Shown: positions 1 to 5,922 of the stretch, one piece after another
How positions within the stretch are numbered: the stretch's first letter is position 1
How the letters are laid out: the number at the start of each line of letters is the position of its first letter
Assembly (NCBI GenBank): GCA_944359595.1
Contig: CALVSV010000131.1
Coordinates: forward strand, 1-6,213
DNA length: 6,213 nucleotides
Origin: an uncultured Bacilli bacterium
Lineage (GTDB): Bacteria > Bacillota_I > Bacilli_A > RF39 > UBA660
Reading direction: 5' to 3'
Made by a program: the position numbers and the translations under genes
The notes under the pieces: model-generated
What the model saw: only the letters and a program-made list of their open reading frames with translations
What the model was told of the DNA's origin: nothing
The model's database searches: none

Positions 1-116
1 ACTTTATTATATTTTATTTTTACAACATATACACTTATTATTGCGATAAAATATAACATTAGTGTTAATAAAGATATAAGTAATGCAGTAGACGCAAATC
101 CTCTATTCTTTTTCAT
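1..116 (-). CDS. Prepilin-like minor pseudopilin, 5' part only (ComGG/GspK-like leader)
   Basis: The ATG at 116-114 opens a frame that stays open for 38 codons to the left edge, so only the N-terminus is visible. It reads MKKNRG followed by FASTALLISLL and more hydrophobic residues, ending VVKIKYNK. This is a class III prepilin leader: a short basic stretch, Gly6, then a hydrophobic segment of about 24 residues (7-30). The predicted prepilin peptidase cut is after Gly6. Residue +5 of the mature protein is Ala, not the usual Glu. That is the pattern known for Bacillus ComGG (G/FIYPA...) and for GspK-type tip pseudopilins. The ATG overlaps the stop of the preceding pilin gene as ATGA (113-116), so translation is probably coupled, and that supports this being a real gene despite the short visible length. 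The family is inferred from the leader and position only; no C-terminal domain can be seen. Confidence 0.72.
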   Translation of the reverse strand, partial: MKKNRGFASTALLISLLTLMLYFIAIISVYVVKIKYNK

Positions 117-598
117 ATATTAACACCTTCTATTTTATTTGAACAAATAAAATCATAATCTTCGTTATTAATCTTAATAGTTAATTTTAGATATCCATTT
201 TCATATTTTAAACTTGATTCATCAGTATTTATATTAATAATATCATCACTTAATAACTCATAATTATAAAATATTTCACCATTATATTCTTCATTATAAT
301 ATATACTATTATCTTTTAATATTAAATCTTTTTTATGTACATTATCTTTATTTACTTGATAAAATTCAAAAACATATCCATTTTCTATTCTATTTATACT
401 TTTAATATTATAATTTATAAAATCGTACCCTATTTCTCCATATAAATTATAAATATTATTTTCTATTTTATTTTGAATAAATAATTCATGACTTCTAGTA
501 TTAAGCTTAGTAATTACAACAGTAAACTGTATTATAACCATAGATATTAATACAATACATATTACTAATTCTAATAATGCATACCCTTTATTTTTCAT
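113..598 (-). CDS. Prepilin-like minor pilin, 161 aa (ComGF-like position)
   Basis: The protein begins MKNKG/YALLELVIC: a basic leader, Gly5 as the prepilin cleavage site, Glu at +5 (Glu10), and a hydrophobic helix over about residues 6-30. This is a class III signal peptide for insertion in the membrane and assembly into a type IV pilus or pseudopilus. The remaining ~130 residues are polar and rich in Asn, Tyr and Ile, with a beta-rich look (NGYVFEFYQV, NGYLKLTIKI) and a Cys near the C-terminus. The alternation and the late NGYLKLTI stretch recall ComGF, but this is a weak resemblance judged by eye. I chose ATG 598 because it has an AAGGA site just upstream and forms an ATGA overlap with the previous gene; a GTG at 610 is also in frame but would add four residues to the leader and sits in the ribosome site. 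The stop TGA overlaps the next pilin start. Confidence 0.8.
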   Translation of the reverse strand: MKNKGYALLELVICIVLISMVIIQFTVVITKLNTRSHELFIQNKIENNIYNLYGEIGYDFINYNIKSINRIENGYVFEFYQVNKDNVHKKDLILKDNSIYYNEEYNGEIFYNYELLSDDIININTDESSLKYENGYLKLTIKINNEDYDFICSNKIEGVNI

Positions 599-1110
599 GT
601 TTCCTTCCACATCCTAATACTTGCATAAGTCTCATCACCAAATTGTGCGACTAATCTATAAATAGATACGTTATTTGGATCTACATCATCTGCTAATTCT
701 CCATTAACATAATCTAAATACTCAATAAAATTATTATTTAATTGTAGTGAATCAATATCATTTATTTCATAATCACAAACATAAATATATTTAATATCTA
801 ATATATTTAATAAATTTTTATATTTATTACTAATATCTTCTGTATCGTTAGTTATATTTAATCCATTAATACTAACAAGTTCTTTACCTAATTCATCTTT
901 ACTATCTAAAATATTATTAAATCCTACATATTTATATATAAAATCTCTAACATTATTTAATTTATATATATTTTCAATACTATCATATTCACTATTTGAA
1001 TCATCTTCACGAACTACACTATAAAATGGATAATAACATACTGTTAATATAAGTATTACTATAGAACAAATAACTACTGTTTCTAGTAAAACCATTCCTT
1101 TATTATTCAT
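595..1110 (-). CDS. Prepilin-like minor pilin, 171 aa
   Basis: The leader is MNNKG/MVLLETVVICS: cleavage is predicted after Gly5, Glu is at +5 (Glu10), and the hydrophobic helix runs over about residues 6-30 (ending VCYYPFYSVV). The +1 residue is Met rather than Phe, which prepilin peptidases commonly tolerate. The soluble part is acidic and Asn/Asp-rich, with one Cys in YVCDYEI. It matches no pilin subfamily that I can name with confidence; by position it would be equivalent to ComGD or ComGE. The ATG at 1110 is one base after the TAA of the large pilin and six bases after an AGGTG ribosome site (1117-1121). A GTG at 1119 in the same frame lies inside that site and is rejected. The stop TGA (595-597) is shared with the next ATG. 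It probably acts as a minor subunit priming or capping the filament started by the large pilin. Confidence 0.8.
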   Translation of the reverse strand: MNNKGMVLLETVVICSIVILILTVCYYPFYSVVREDDSNSEYDSIENIYKLNNVRDFIYKYVGFNNILDSKDELGKELVSINGLNITNDTEDISNKYKNLLNILDIKYIYVCDYEINDIDSLQLNNNFIEYLDYVNGELADDVDPNNVSIYRLVAQFGDETYASIRMWKET

Positions 1111-1111
1111 T

Positions 1112-2848
1112 TTATACACCTAATTCTACAATGTATGGATTATTTTTAGATCCGTTTCCACCATTAAATTGTGTTGCACTAGATAAAGTAATCACAGGTC
1201 TAATCGGATTACTACTTGTTATTGATGAAGATTTTAAAACGTTTCCTATCGTATATGATTTCGCATCAGCGACACTATCAGAATAACTCATTGAATTTGC
1301 TTCAGCAGTCCAAAACGGATAATAATTATATCTAAACATAGTGTTACCACCATACTCAACTCTTTCATCATAACCACCCATAAGCATAAATTCACCAATA
1401 GTTAAAAATCCTACATAACTATCAGAATAGCTATCAATACTATAATTATCAGCATATGATGATTCATATTGAACAAATTCATCTATATAACTACAATTTT
1501 TAAGTGTATCAGGTGATGGTATAGGCATATTACTAAGTGAATTATTCATAGTTACTTTTTGGTGCGTTATACTAGAATTACAATACCATGTTTTACTAAA
1601 TAAACTTGAATTTTTAGAAACAGCGTTTTCATCAAACCAATCAATTACTTTTTTATATAAGTAGGCATATTGCGTATTATTACTAAATTTAGGGCTTATA
1701 CTTGATACCGTATACGTATCACCATCATATTCTACCTTATATGCAGTATCAAAATAATAATAAGTGTGACTAGTAAGTTGATATCGATCAAAAATATAAG
1801 CAGTATCACCTGGATCTAAACCGGATATTATAGTTCCTACACTTTTTGTAGTATTCTTTGAAATATATTGACCAGTTAAAGATACATCTAATTCATTTAT
1901 ACTATAATAGTGTTTATTGTTATCTCCATCAATTCTATTGCTTGCATCCGTATAATTGTCATATTCATAAGACGAACTAGGATACTCAGGATTGGAAATA
2001 ATTTTATGTTTAGTTTTATACATTTCACCCAATGCTGTTCTATCCCACTGTAATTTATTAATATCAAACGTATTTAATGTGCCCTTAAATATTCCTGCAT
2101 CAGAGATAAGTCTAATTTCTCCAGTTTTATTATCCATACTTATTACTCGCCACAATATATCATTACCAGCTTGTCCTACATATTCAACATCTTCTGGATA
2201 TGTTAATCCCTTTATTTTAACATAATTATTATCTACAGGACCAACAAAATAATATAAATCATTTGTAGAACTTGTATAATGTTTTATACCAGGTTCACCA
2301 AACGCAACATCACTGTATGATCCTGTTACAAGTTGTGTATTATTAACAATTCCTTCAATCGCATCACCAACATAATTTCCATTACCATTAGAACTATCTA
2401 CAGTTAAATATTCATCATAATTAATCATTTCTGTTAACCCTGCATCTACTAATCTATTAGAGCATTCTTCTTCTGAATATTCATATTTAATTTTATTATT
2501 GTCTACATATATATTTATTGATCCTTTAAATTCTTCATCAGTTAATGGATCTATTGGTATTTCATCTATATAATTTTCAGTTGCTAAATCATCTATTGAA
2601 AAACAATATGGATTAGACTGTGTTGCTGATTCCATATTTTTAGCATTCCACTTTCCCTTATTATCTAAAACATAACTTTTAGAAGAAGCAATCAATTCAT
2701 CAACTTGTAATTCGTGTGCTTTAGTTTTATTTTTTGACATAAGTGATATTGCAGATGGTACAGCAATACCAACTAAAGCAAGCATTATAGCTATAGTAAC
2801 TAACAATTCTACTAATGTAAATCCATTTATTTTACTATTTTTTAACAC
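1112..2848 (-). CDS. Large pilin-like protein: prepilin N-terminus fused to a big extracellular domain, 578 aa
   Basis: This is the first gene of the pilin cluster. The leader MLKNSKING/FTLVELLVTIAIM is a textbook class III prepilin signal: cut after Gly9, Phe +1, Glu +5 (Glu14), hydrophobic helix to about residue 37. Residues ~38-130 look like a compact pseudopilin head, with a GspG/ComGC-like PIDPLT motif near 98-103 and a possible Cys82-Cys129 disulfide. After a Gly/Asn/Ser-rich linker, residues ~195-578 form a Tyr/Ser/Asn-rich domain with NNYVKI (~207), ILWRVIS (231-237), RLISD (246-250), FLTIGEF (481-487), FWT (512-514), RPVITLSS (550-557) and a C-terminal GGNGSKNNPYIV. That motif series recurs in surface proteins of gut Bacillota and may relate to the domain called DUF6273; its function is unknown to me. 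Cys423 and Cys452 could pair. Usual pilins have 100-200 residues. I start at GTG 2848, four bases after GGTGAT; the in-frame TTG at 2860 directly abuts the AGAGG ribosome site. Confidence 0.82.
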   Translation of the reverse strand: MLKNSKINGFTLVELLVTIAIMLALVGIAVPSAISLMSKNKTKAHELQVDELIASSKSYVLDNKGKWNAKNMESATQSNPYCFSIDDLATENYIDEIPIDPLTDEEFKGSINIYVDNNKIKYEYSEEECSNRLVDAGLTEMINYDEYLTVDSSNGNGNYVGDAIEGIVNNTQLVTGSYSDVAFGEPGIKHYTSSTNDLYYFVGPVDNNYVKIKGLTYPEDVEYVGQAGNDILWRVISMDNKTGEIRLISDAGIFKGTLNTFDINKLQWDRTALGEMYKTKHKIISNPEYPSSSYEYDNYTDASNRIDGDNNKHYYSINELDVSLTGQYISKNTTKSVGTIISGLDPGDTAYIFDRYQLTSHTYYYFDTAYKVEYDGDTYTVSSISPKFSNNTQYAYLYKKVIDWFDENAVSKNSSLFSKTWYCNSSITHQKVTMNNSLSNMPIPSPDTLKNCSYIDEFVQYESSYADNYSIDSYSDSYVGFLTIGEFMLMGGYDERVEYGGNTMFRYNYYPFWTAEANSMSYSDSVADAKSYTIGNVLKSSSITSSNPIRPVITLSSATQFNGGNGSKNNPYIVELGV

Positions 2849-2852
2849 ATAT

Positions 2853-2865
2853 ATCACCAACCTCT
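2853..2865 (-). promoter_or_regulatory. Ribosome binding site of the large pilin gene
   Basis: Read on the minus strand the stretch is AGAGGTTGGTGAT, which resembles an interrupted AGGAGGTGAT. The GGTGAT part (2858-2853) lies four bases before GTG 2848. An upstream in-frame TTG (2860-2858) and GTG (2857-2855) fall inside it, so they are unlikely starts. An ATG at 2850-2848 is out of frame and meets a stop after two codons. Confidence 0.5.
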
Positions 2866-2876
2866 ATCATAAGTAT

Positions 2877-2885
2877 ATTGTAACA
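2877..2885 (-). promoter_or_regulatory. Alternative extended -10 promoter for the pilin cluster
   Basis: The minus strand reads TGTTACAAT, that is TGn followed by TACAAT (2882-2877), an extended -10 element. The best -35 at 17 bases is TAGAAT, a poor match. It would start transcription near 2870, leaving a leader of only about 20 bases before GTG 2848. I rank it below the promoter at 2924-2952. Confidence 0.35.
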
Positions 2886-2923
2886 AAAAAATATATTTTA
2901 TTCTAGTAAATATATATAAAATT

Positions 2924-2952
2924 ATTATAGTTTACAAAAAAATAATTCTCAA
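2924..2952 (-). promoter_or_regulatory. Sigma-A-type promoter of the pilin cluster
   Basis: On the minus strand TTGAGA (2952-2947) is followed after exactly 17 bases by a perfect TATAAT (2929-2924). The -35 matches TTGACA at five of six positions. Transcription would start near 2917, giving a leader of about 69 AT-rich bases before the large pilin. The 17-base spacer is largely the right arm of the sufU terminator. In such AT-rich DNA TATAAT is frequent, but the combined match in -35, spacing and -10 directly in front of a new gene cluster is good. Confidence 0.65.
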
Positions 2953-2979
2953 ATTAAATAATCTAAGAATTATTTTTTT
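2936..2979 (-). terminator. Intrinsic-type terminator of the suf genes
   Basis: A perfect 14-bp inverted repeat has arms at 2966-2979 and 2936-2949 and a 16-base loop. In the sufU transcript it reads A7-TAATTCT, loop, AGAATTA-T7, so the closing arm supplies the U-tract. The stem has only two G-C pairs and is therefore weak, as expected in this composition. The first arm encodes the last sufU codons and the TAG stop is in the loop. The dyad is symmetric enough to act in both directions, although no gene converges on it here. Confidence 0.65.
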
Positions 2980-3397
2980 TATATTCTTCTAAATATTTTA
3001 ATATACCATTCCATGAAAGCAATGCACATTTTTTTCTACTCGCTTGCCCACTAATATTATCAAATACAGTCGCCAAAGATAATAAATCTTTATCATAATC
3101 ATTACCATTTATCATATTTTCATAATTTTTACATATTTTTATTGCTTCATCAACTGTTTTATTTAATAATATTTTAATCATAATAGATGCAGAAGCAGTA
3201 GATATTGCGCAGGCTTCTCCATCAAATACTAAATCAACTATTTTACCATTATCTATTTTTAATTCAAAATTAAGTTCATCTATACAACTTTCATTATTAG
3301 TGTTTATTTTAACGTAATTGTCATCATATTTTAATCCTCTATTAATAGGATTATTAAAATTATCTAAAATTATTTCTCTACGTTTATTATTATCCAT
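2963..3397 (-). CDS. sufU: SufU-type sulfur acceptor for Fe-S cluster assembly
   Basis: The 144-residue protein is the length expected for SufU, the zinc-bound partner that takes persulfide sulfur from the SufS cysteine. The family zinc ligands are all visible: Cys38 and Asp40 in ESCID, Cys63 in GEACAIS, and Cys124 in RKKCALL. The Ser/Ala-rich AISTASASIM run after the second Cys and the RKKCA.L.W motif are characteristic; the 18-20 residue insertion between the second and third Cys regions that separates SufU from IscU is present (about 88-110). Arg121 before the last Cys is conserved. The ATG overlaps the sufS stop by one base (TAATG at 3395-3399) with no clear Shine-Dalgarno, so translation is probably coupled to sufS, which suits a fixed SufS:SufU ratio. 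The gene ends in the terminator. It acts in the cytoplasm. No sufB, sufC or sufD is seen in the window. Confidence 0.93.
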   Translation of the reverse strand: MDNNKRREIILDNFNNPINRGLKYDDNYVKINTNNESCIDELNFELKIDNGKIVDLVFDGEACAISTASASIMIKILLNKTVDEAIKICKNYENMINGNDYDKDLLSLATVFDNISGQASRKKCALLSWNGILKYLEEYKKNNS

Positions 3398-4596
3398 TAT
3401 ATTATTTGATTATAAAGATCATCACAATTACTTAAAACACTAATTAATTTATCTAACTCTTCTTTTGTATTATAAAAATATAAACTTATTCTACATGTAT
3501 TCTTAATATTTATTTCATCTTTTAATATTTTAGCGCAATGGTTACCAGCTCTTACACAAATATTATAATCATTTAAATATATTGCAGTATCTTGTGAGAA
3601 TACATTTTTAATATTAAATGCAATAATACCAGAATCTGTTGTTTCGTTATATATTTCTATATTTTTATTTTCTTTTAATTTTTTAACTAAATATTTTTTT
3701 AATTTTAATTCATACTCACGTATCATATCCATATTTAATCCAGTTAAATAATCAATCGCAACACCAAGACCTATAGCTCCAGATATATTAGGAGTACCAG
3801 CCTCTAATCTATGTGGTAACGATTTATACTCAACTTCACCATTATTTAAAAAGTTAGCGTTCATTCCGCCACCTAAATTGTATGGAACAAATTCTTCTAA
3901 ATATTCTTTTTTAGCGTATAAAACACCAATCCCGGTAGGACCACACATCTTATGACCAGAAAATACTAGAAAATCACAATCTAGATCTTGAACATCAACA
4001 CTCATATGTGGCACAGATTGAGATCCATCCACAACAACTAAAATATTTTTTTTATGCGCTATTTCGCATATTTTTTTTATAGGTCTAACATCTCCTACAA
4101 CATTAGTAACATGCGCAATAGATATTACTCTTGTTTTATCTGTAATACTAGATATTACACTTTCTATAGTCAATTCATAATTTTCATTCAATTCCATATA
4201 TTTAATATCAATATCTTTTTTTTCTTTAATACTAAACCAAGGCAATATATTTGATGCATGTTCAGCTTTAGTAAGTAATACTTCATCTCCATCACTTAAA
4301 ATATTACTAAAATATGATTTAGCGATCATATTTAAACTTTCTGTAGCTCCACTAGTAAAAACTATTTCCTCTACATATTTTGCATTAATAAAATCTTTTA
4401 CTTTTTTCCTAGCATTTTCATACATCATATCTGTTTTTAAACTGATATTATAATCTCCTCTATGGGCATTAGCGCAATAATTTGAATAATAATCAACTAT
4501 ACTATCAATAACCATTTGTGGTTTAAATGTAGTAGCTCCATTATCAAAATATATAATACCCTTTTTTAACATAGGAAAATCATTTCTAATATCCAC
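3397..4596 (-). CDS. sufS: Cysteine desulfurase SufS
   Basis: This PLP enzyme removes sulfur from L-cysteine, giving alanine and an enzyme persulfide passed to SufU. Landmarks in the 399-residue form are YFDNGATTFKP near the N-terminus, TSGATES (phosphate binding, ~81-87), AEHASN with His114 stacking on PLP, VDGSQSVPH with Asp190 and Gln193, SGHK with the PLP lysine Lys216, and the catalytic Cys354 in RAGNHC. The short catalytic loop and the RAG.HC form mark the group II (SufS) type rather than IscS/NifS. The usual second position is His (RAGHHC) and here it is Asn. Length is normal. I start at GTG 4596, eight bases after a perfect AGGAGG (4610-4605). A GTG at 4605 in the same frame overlaps that site and would only add MKY. 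The nearest upstream gene is era, and sufU follows with one-base overlap. Confidence 0.93.
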   Translation of the reverse strand: MDIRNDFPMLKKGIIYFDNGATTFKPQMVIDSIVDYYSNYCANAHRGDYNISLKTDMMYENARKKVKDFINAKYVEEIVFTSGATESLNMIAKSYFSNILSDGDEVLLTKAEHASNILPWFSIKEKKDIDIKYMELNENYELTIESVISSITDKTRVISIAHVTNVVGDVRPIKKICEIAHKKNILVVVDGSQSVPHMSVDVQDLDCDFLVFSGHKMCGPTGIGVLYAKKEYLEEFVPYNLGGGMNANFLNNGEVEYKSLPHRLEAGTPNISGAIGLGVAIDYLTGLNMDMIREYELKLKKYLVKKLKENKNIEIYNETTDSGIIAFNIKNVFSQDTAIYLNDYNICVRAGNHCAKILKDEINIKNTCRISLYFYNTKEELDKLISVLSNCDDLYNQII

Positions 4597-4604
4597 GTAC
4601 TTCA

Positions 4605-4610
4605 CCTCCT
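4605..4610 (-). promoter_or_regulatory. Shine-Dalgarno that fixes the sufS start
   Basis: AGGAGG is a perfect match to the anti-Shine-Dalgarno. The in-frame GTG at 4605-4603 shares its last G, which makes initiation there implausible. GTG 4596-4594 lies eight bases downstream, the ideal spacing. A small dyad AATCA-N5-TGATT (4613-4627) sits just before it and could be a weak hairpin or operator; I do not assign it a role. Confidence 0.75.
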
Positions 4611-4634
4611 AAAATCAATTAATGATTCTAATCT

Positions 4635-4677
4635 ATTATATTCGCTATATATAATTAACTTTATTTAATTTGACCAA
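4635..4677 (-). promoter_or_regulatory. Possible promoter(s) before sufS in the era-sufS gap
   Basis: The gap between era and sufS contains, on the minus strand, a perfect TATAAT (4640-4635) without a recognisable -35, and TGGTCA (4676-4671) followed after 17 bases by TATATA (4653-4648). Either would give a leader of about 30-45 bases. No GC-containing hairpin follows the era stop, so readthrough from the cdd-era operon is also possible. The AT-rich composition makes chance -10 boxes common. Confidence 0.3.
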
Positions 4678-4681
4678 TATA

Positions 4682-5572
4682 TTATATTTTCTCTTCTTCA
4701 TTAAAACCAAATTCTTTTAAATATTTTTCTTTATCTCTCCAATTTTTTATACATTTAACATAAGTTTCCAAATATACTTTTTTTCCGAATAACTTTTCTA
4801 AATCATATCTAGATTGAGTACCCACTTTTTTTAACATACTACCATTTTTACCTATAATAATCTTTTTTAAATTCTCTCTATCTACTATTATACATACCAA
4901 AATATTAATTACATTTTTTTTATATTCAATATTTTCAACTAAACAAGTTACAGAATGTGGCACTTCATCATTAGTTAAATTAAGTATTTTTTCTCTTACA
5001 TATTCAGCAACAATAAAATTAGTACTTACATTAGTAACATCATCCTTAGAATAATATTGCATATCATCTTTCATATATTTCTTAATAACTTTAATTAATG
5101 TATCGATATTTTTATCTTTTAAACTAGATATAGGTACTATTTCATCAAAATCATATACATCTTTATATTCATCTATCTTAAGTAATATCTCATCACTTGT
5201 TAATTTATCAATCTTATTTATAACTAATATAGTATTTTTATTAGCGCTTTTAATTTTATCTAATACAAACATATCTCCTGAACCTAATTTTTGTGTTGCA
5301 TCTACAACAAATACAATAAGATCAACATCATCAATAGCCACATATGATTGTTTGTTTAAATGTTTACCTAATTTATATTTTGGTTTATGTATACCTGGAG
5401 TATCAATAAATATTATTTGTGTATCATCATCATTATATATTCCTTGAATAGTATTTCTTGTAGTTTGTGGTTTAGCAGAAGTAATCGCTATTTTTCTTCC
5501 CATTATGTTATTAAGTAATGTAGATTTACCAACATTAGGTCTACCAACTATACTTACAAATCCACTTTTCAT
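4682..5572 (-). CDS. era: GTPase Era, 16S rRNA-binding ribosome maturation factor
   Basis: The 296-residue protein has the full Era layout: a TrmE-Era-EngA-type GTPase domain followed by a KH RNA-binding domain. Visible motifs are G1 GRPNVGKS (10-17), G2 with TTR (37-39), G3 DTPG (57-60), G4 NKID (119-122), G5 around ISSLK (148-152), and the KH loop IIIGKNG (238-244). The C-terminal NWRDKEKYLKEFGF is typical. Era binds the 3' end of 16S rRNA, close to the anti-Shine-Dalgarno, and is needed for 30S subunit maturation; it sits in the cytoplasm, partly at the membrane. ATG 5572 is preceded by AGGAGG at 5582-5577 with a short four-base spacing, and the TAG stop of the preceding cdd-like gene is part of this TAGGAGG. 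The cdd-to-era order is the one found in Bacillus. Nothing looks degraded. Confidence 0.97.
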   Translation of the reverse strand: MKSGFVSIVGRPNVGKSTLLNNIMGRKIAITSAKPQTTRNTIQGIYNDDDTQIIFIDTPGIHKPKYKLGKHLNKQSYVAIDDVDLIVFVVDATQKLGSGDMFVLDKIKSANKNTILVINKIDKLTSDEILLKIDEYKDVYDFDEIVPISSLKDKNIDTLIKVIKKYMKDDMQYYSKDDVTNVSTNFIVAEYVREKILNLTNDEVPHSVTCLVENIEYKKNVINILVCIIVDRENLKKIIIGKNGSMLKKVGTQSRYDLEKLFGKKVYLETYVKCIKNWRDKEKYLKEFGFNEEEKI

Positions 5573-5576
5573 ATAT

Positions 5577-5583
5577 CCTCCTA
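5577..5583 (-). promoter_or_regulatory. Ribosome binding site of era fused to the upstream stop codon
   Basis: TAGGAGG on the minus strand serves as both the TAG stop of the cdd-like gene (5583-5581) and the Shine-Dalgarno of era. Ribosomes terminating on the cdd-like gene would stop on the era initiation site, so the two are likely translationally coupled. The four-base gap to ATG is shorter than usual. Confidence 0.7.
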
Positions 5584-5922
5584 TAAATCCCCCACTTTAA
5601 TTATGTTAACATTTTCTTTATTTAATTCATATAAATATATATTTTTATCATCACTAAAGAATTCTTTTATTATACTTTTACAAACATCAAGTTTATCAGA
5701 AGATAATATATGTATTTCCATAAGATCTTGTTTTTTACATCCTTCAGATATTGCATTAGTAATCGCACTAACCTCTGCATATATAGAATCTCTATACACA
5801 CTATTTTTAATATTTACTCCATAATATTTATTACCTTCTCGACTAACCACACAACAACTACATTTAAATTTATCTATCTCACTATAACAATTATCTAATA
5901 ATTTAATTAGTTCTTGTCTCAT
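5581..5922 (-). CDS. Cytidine-deaminase-like protein with lost zinc ligands (probable pseudoenzyme)
   Basis: This 113-residue protein follows the cytidine deaminase fold in outline: YYGVNIKNSVY aligns with the G.NVENASY substrate loop, SIYAEVSAI with the TICAER.AI zinc/catalytic helix, and LDVCKSIIKEF with PCG.CRQ..EF. Key residues differ. The first zinc Cys is Tyr48, the second is Leu78, and only the third (Cys81) remains; the substrate-binding Glu of NVEN is Lys39; the catalytic Glu50 is kept. The C-terminal LLPYAF segment is absent. Zinc-dependent deamination is therefore unlikely. It shares G.KK.D(I/L) and other positions with the preceding deaminase, so it is probably a diverged tandem duplicate. 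Its frame is intact, with a good ribosome site (GGAGAGGAAG, 5938-5929) inside the upstream gene and a 20-base overlap, so it looks expressed and not decayed. A regulatory or structural subunit of a mixed oligomer is my inference. Confidence 0.75.
   Translation of the reverse strand: MRQELIKLLDNCYSEIDKFKCSCCVVSREGNKYYGVNIKNSVYRDSIYAEVSAITNAISEGCKKQDLMEIHILSSDKLDVCKSIIKEFFSDDKNIYLYELNKENVNIIKVGDL

Noticed and set aside
1992..2225. Plus-strand open frame of 77 codons inside the large pilin gene
   Set aside because: It is antisense to a well-supported gene, has no recognisable family or ribosome site, and its composition mirrors the opposite strand.
2888..2899. Perfect 12-base palindrome AAAATATATTTT in the pilin leader region
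   Set aside because: It is pure A/T in a region of the same composition and is expected by chance.
4053..4078. Plus-strand hairpin TATGCG-CTATTT-CGCATA followed by eight T's, resembling an antisense terminator
   Set aside because: It lies within sufS codons for conserved-looking residues, the stem is only six pairs, and T-runs are everywhere in this sequence as the reverse of Lys codons. No plus-strand transcript is suggested.
4054..4254. Plus-strand open frame of 66 codons inside sufS
   Set aside because: The Phe/Tyr/Ile-rich product is what the antisense of AT-rich Lys/Asn codons gives; sufS is certain on the other strand.
5603..5898. Two overlapping plus-strand open frames opposite the cdd-like gene
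   Set aside because: Both are antisense shadows of a gene with a recognisable deaminase alignment, and neither has a credible start.
5581..5922. The cdd-like gene as a decaying pseudogene
   Set aside because: The frame is uninterrupted, start and ribosome site are good, and the hydrophobic pattern of the fold and the catalytic Glu are kept, so it looks like a diverged functional protein.
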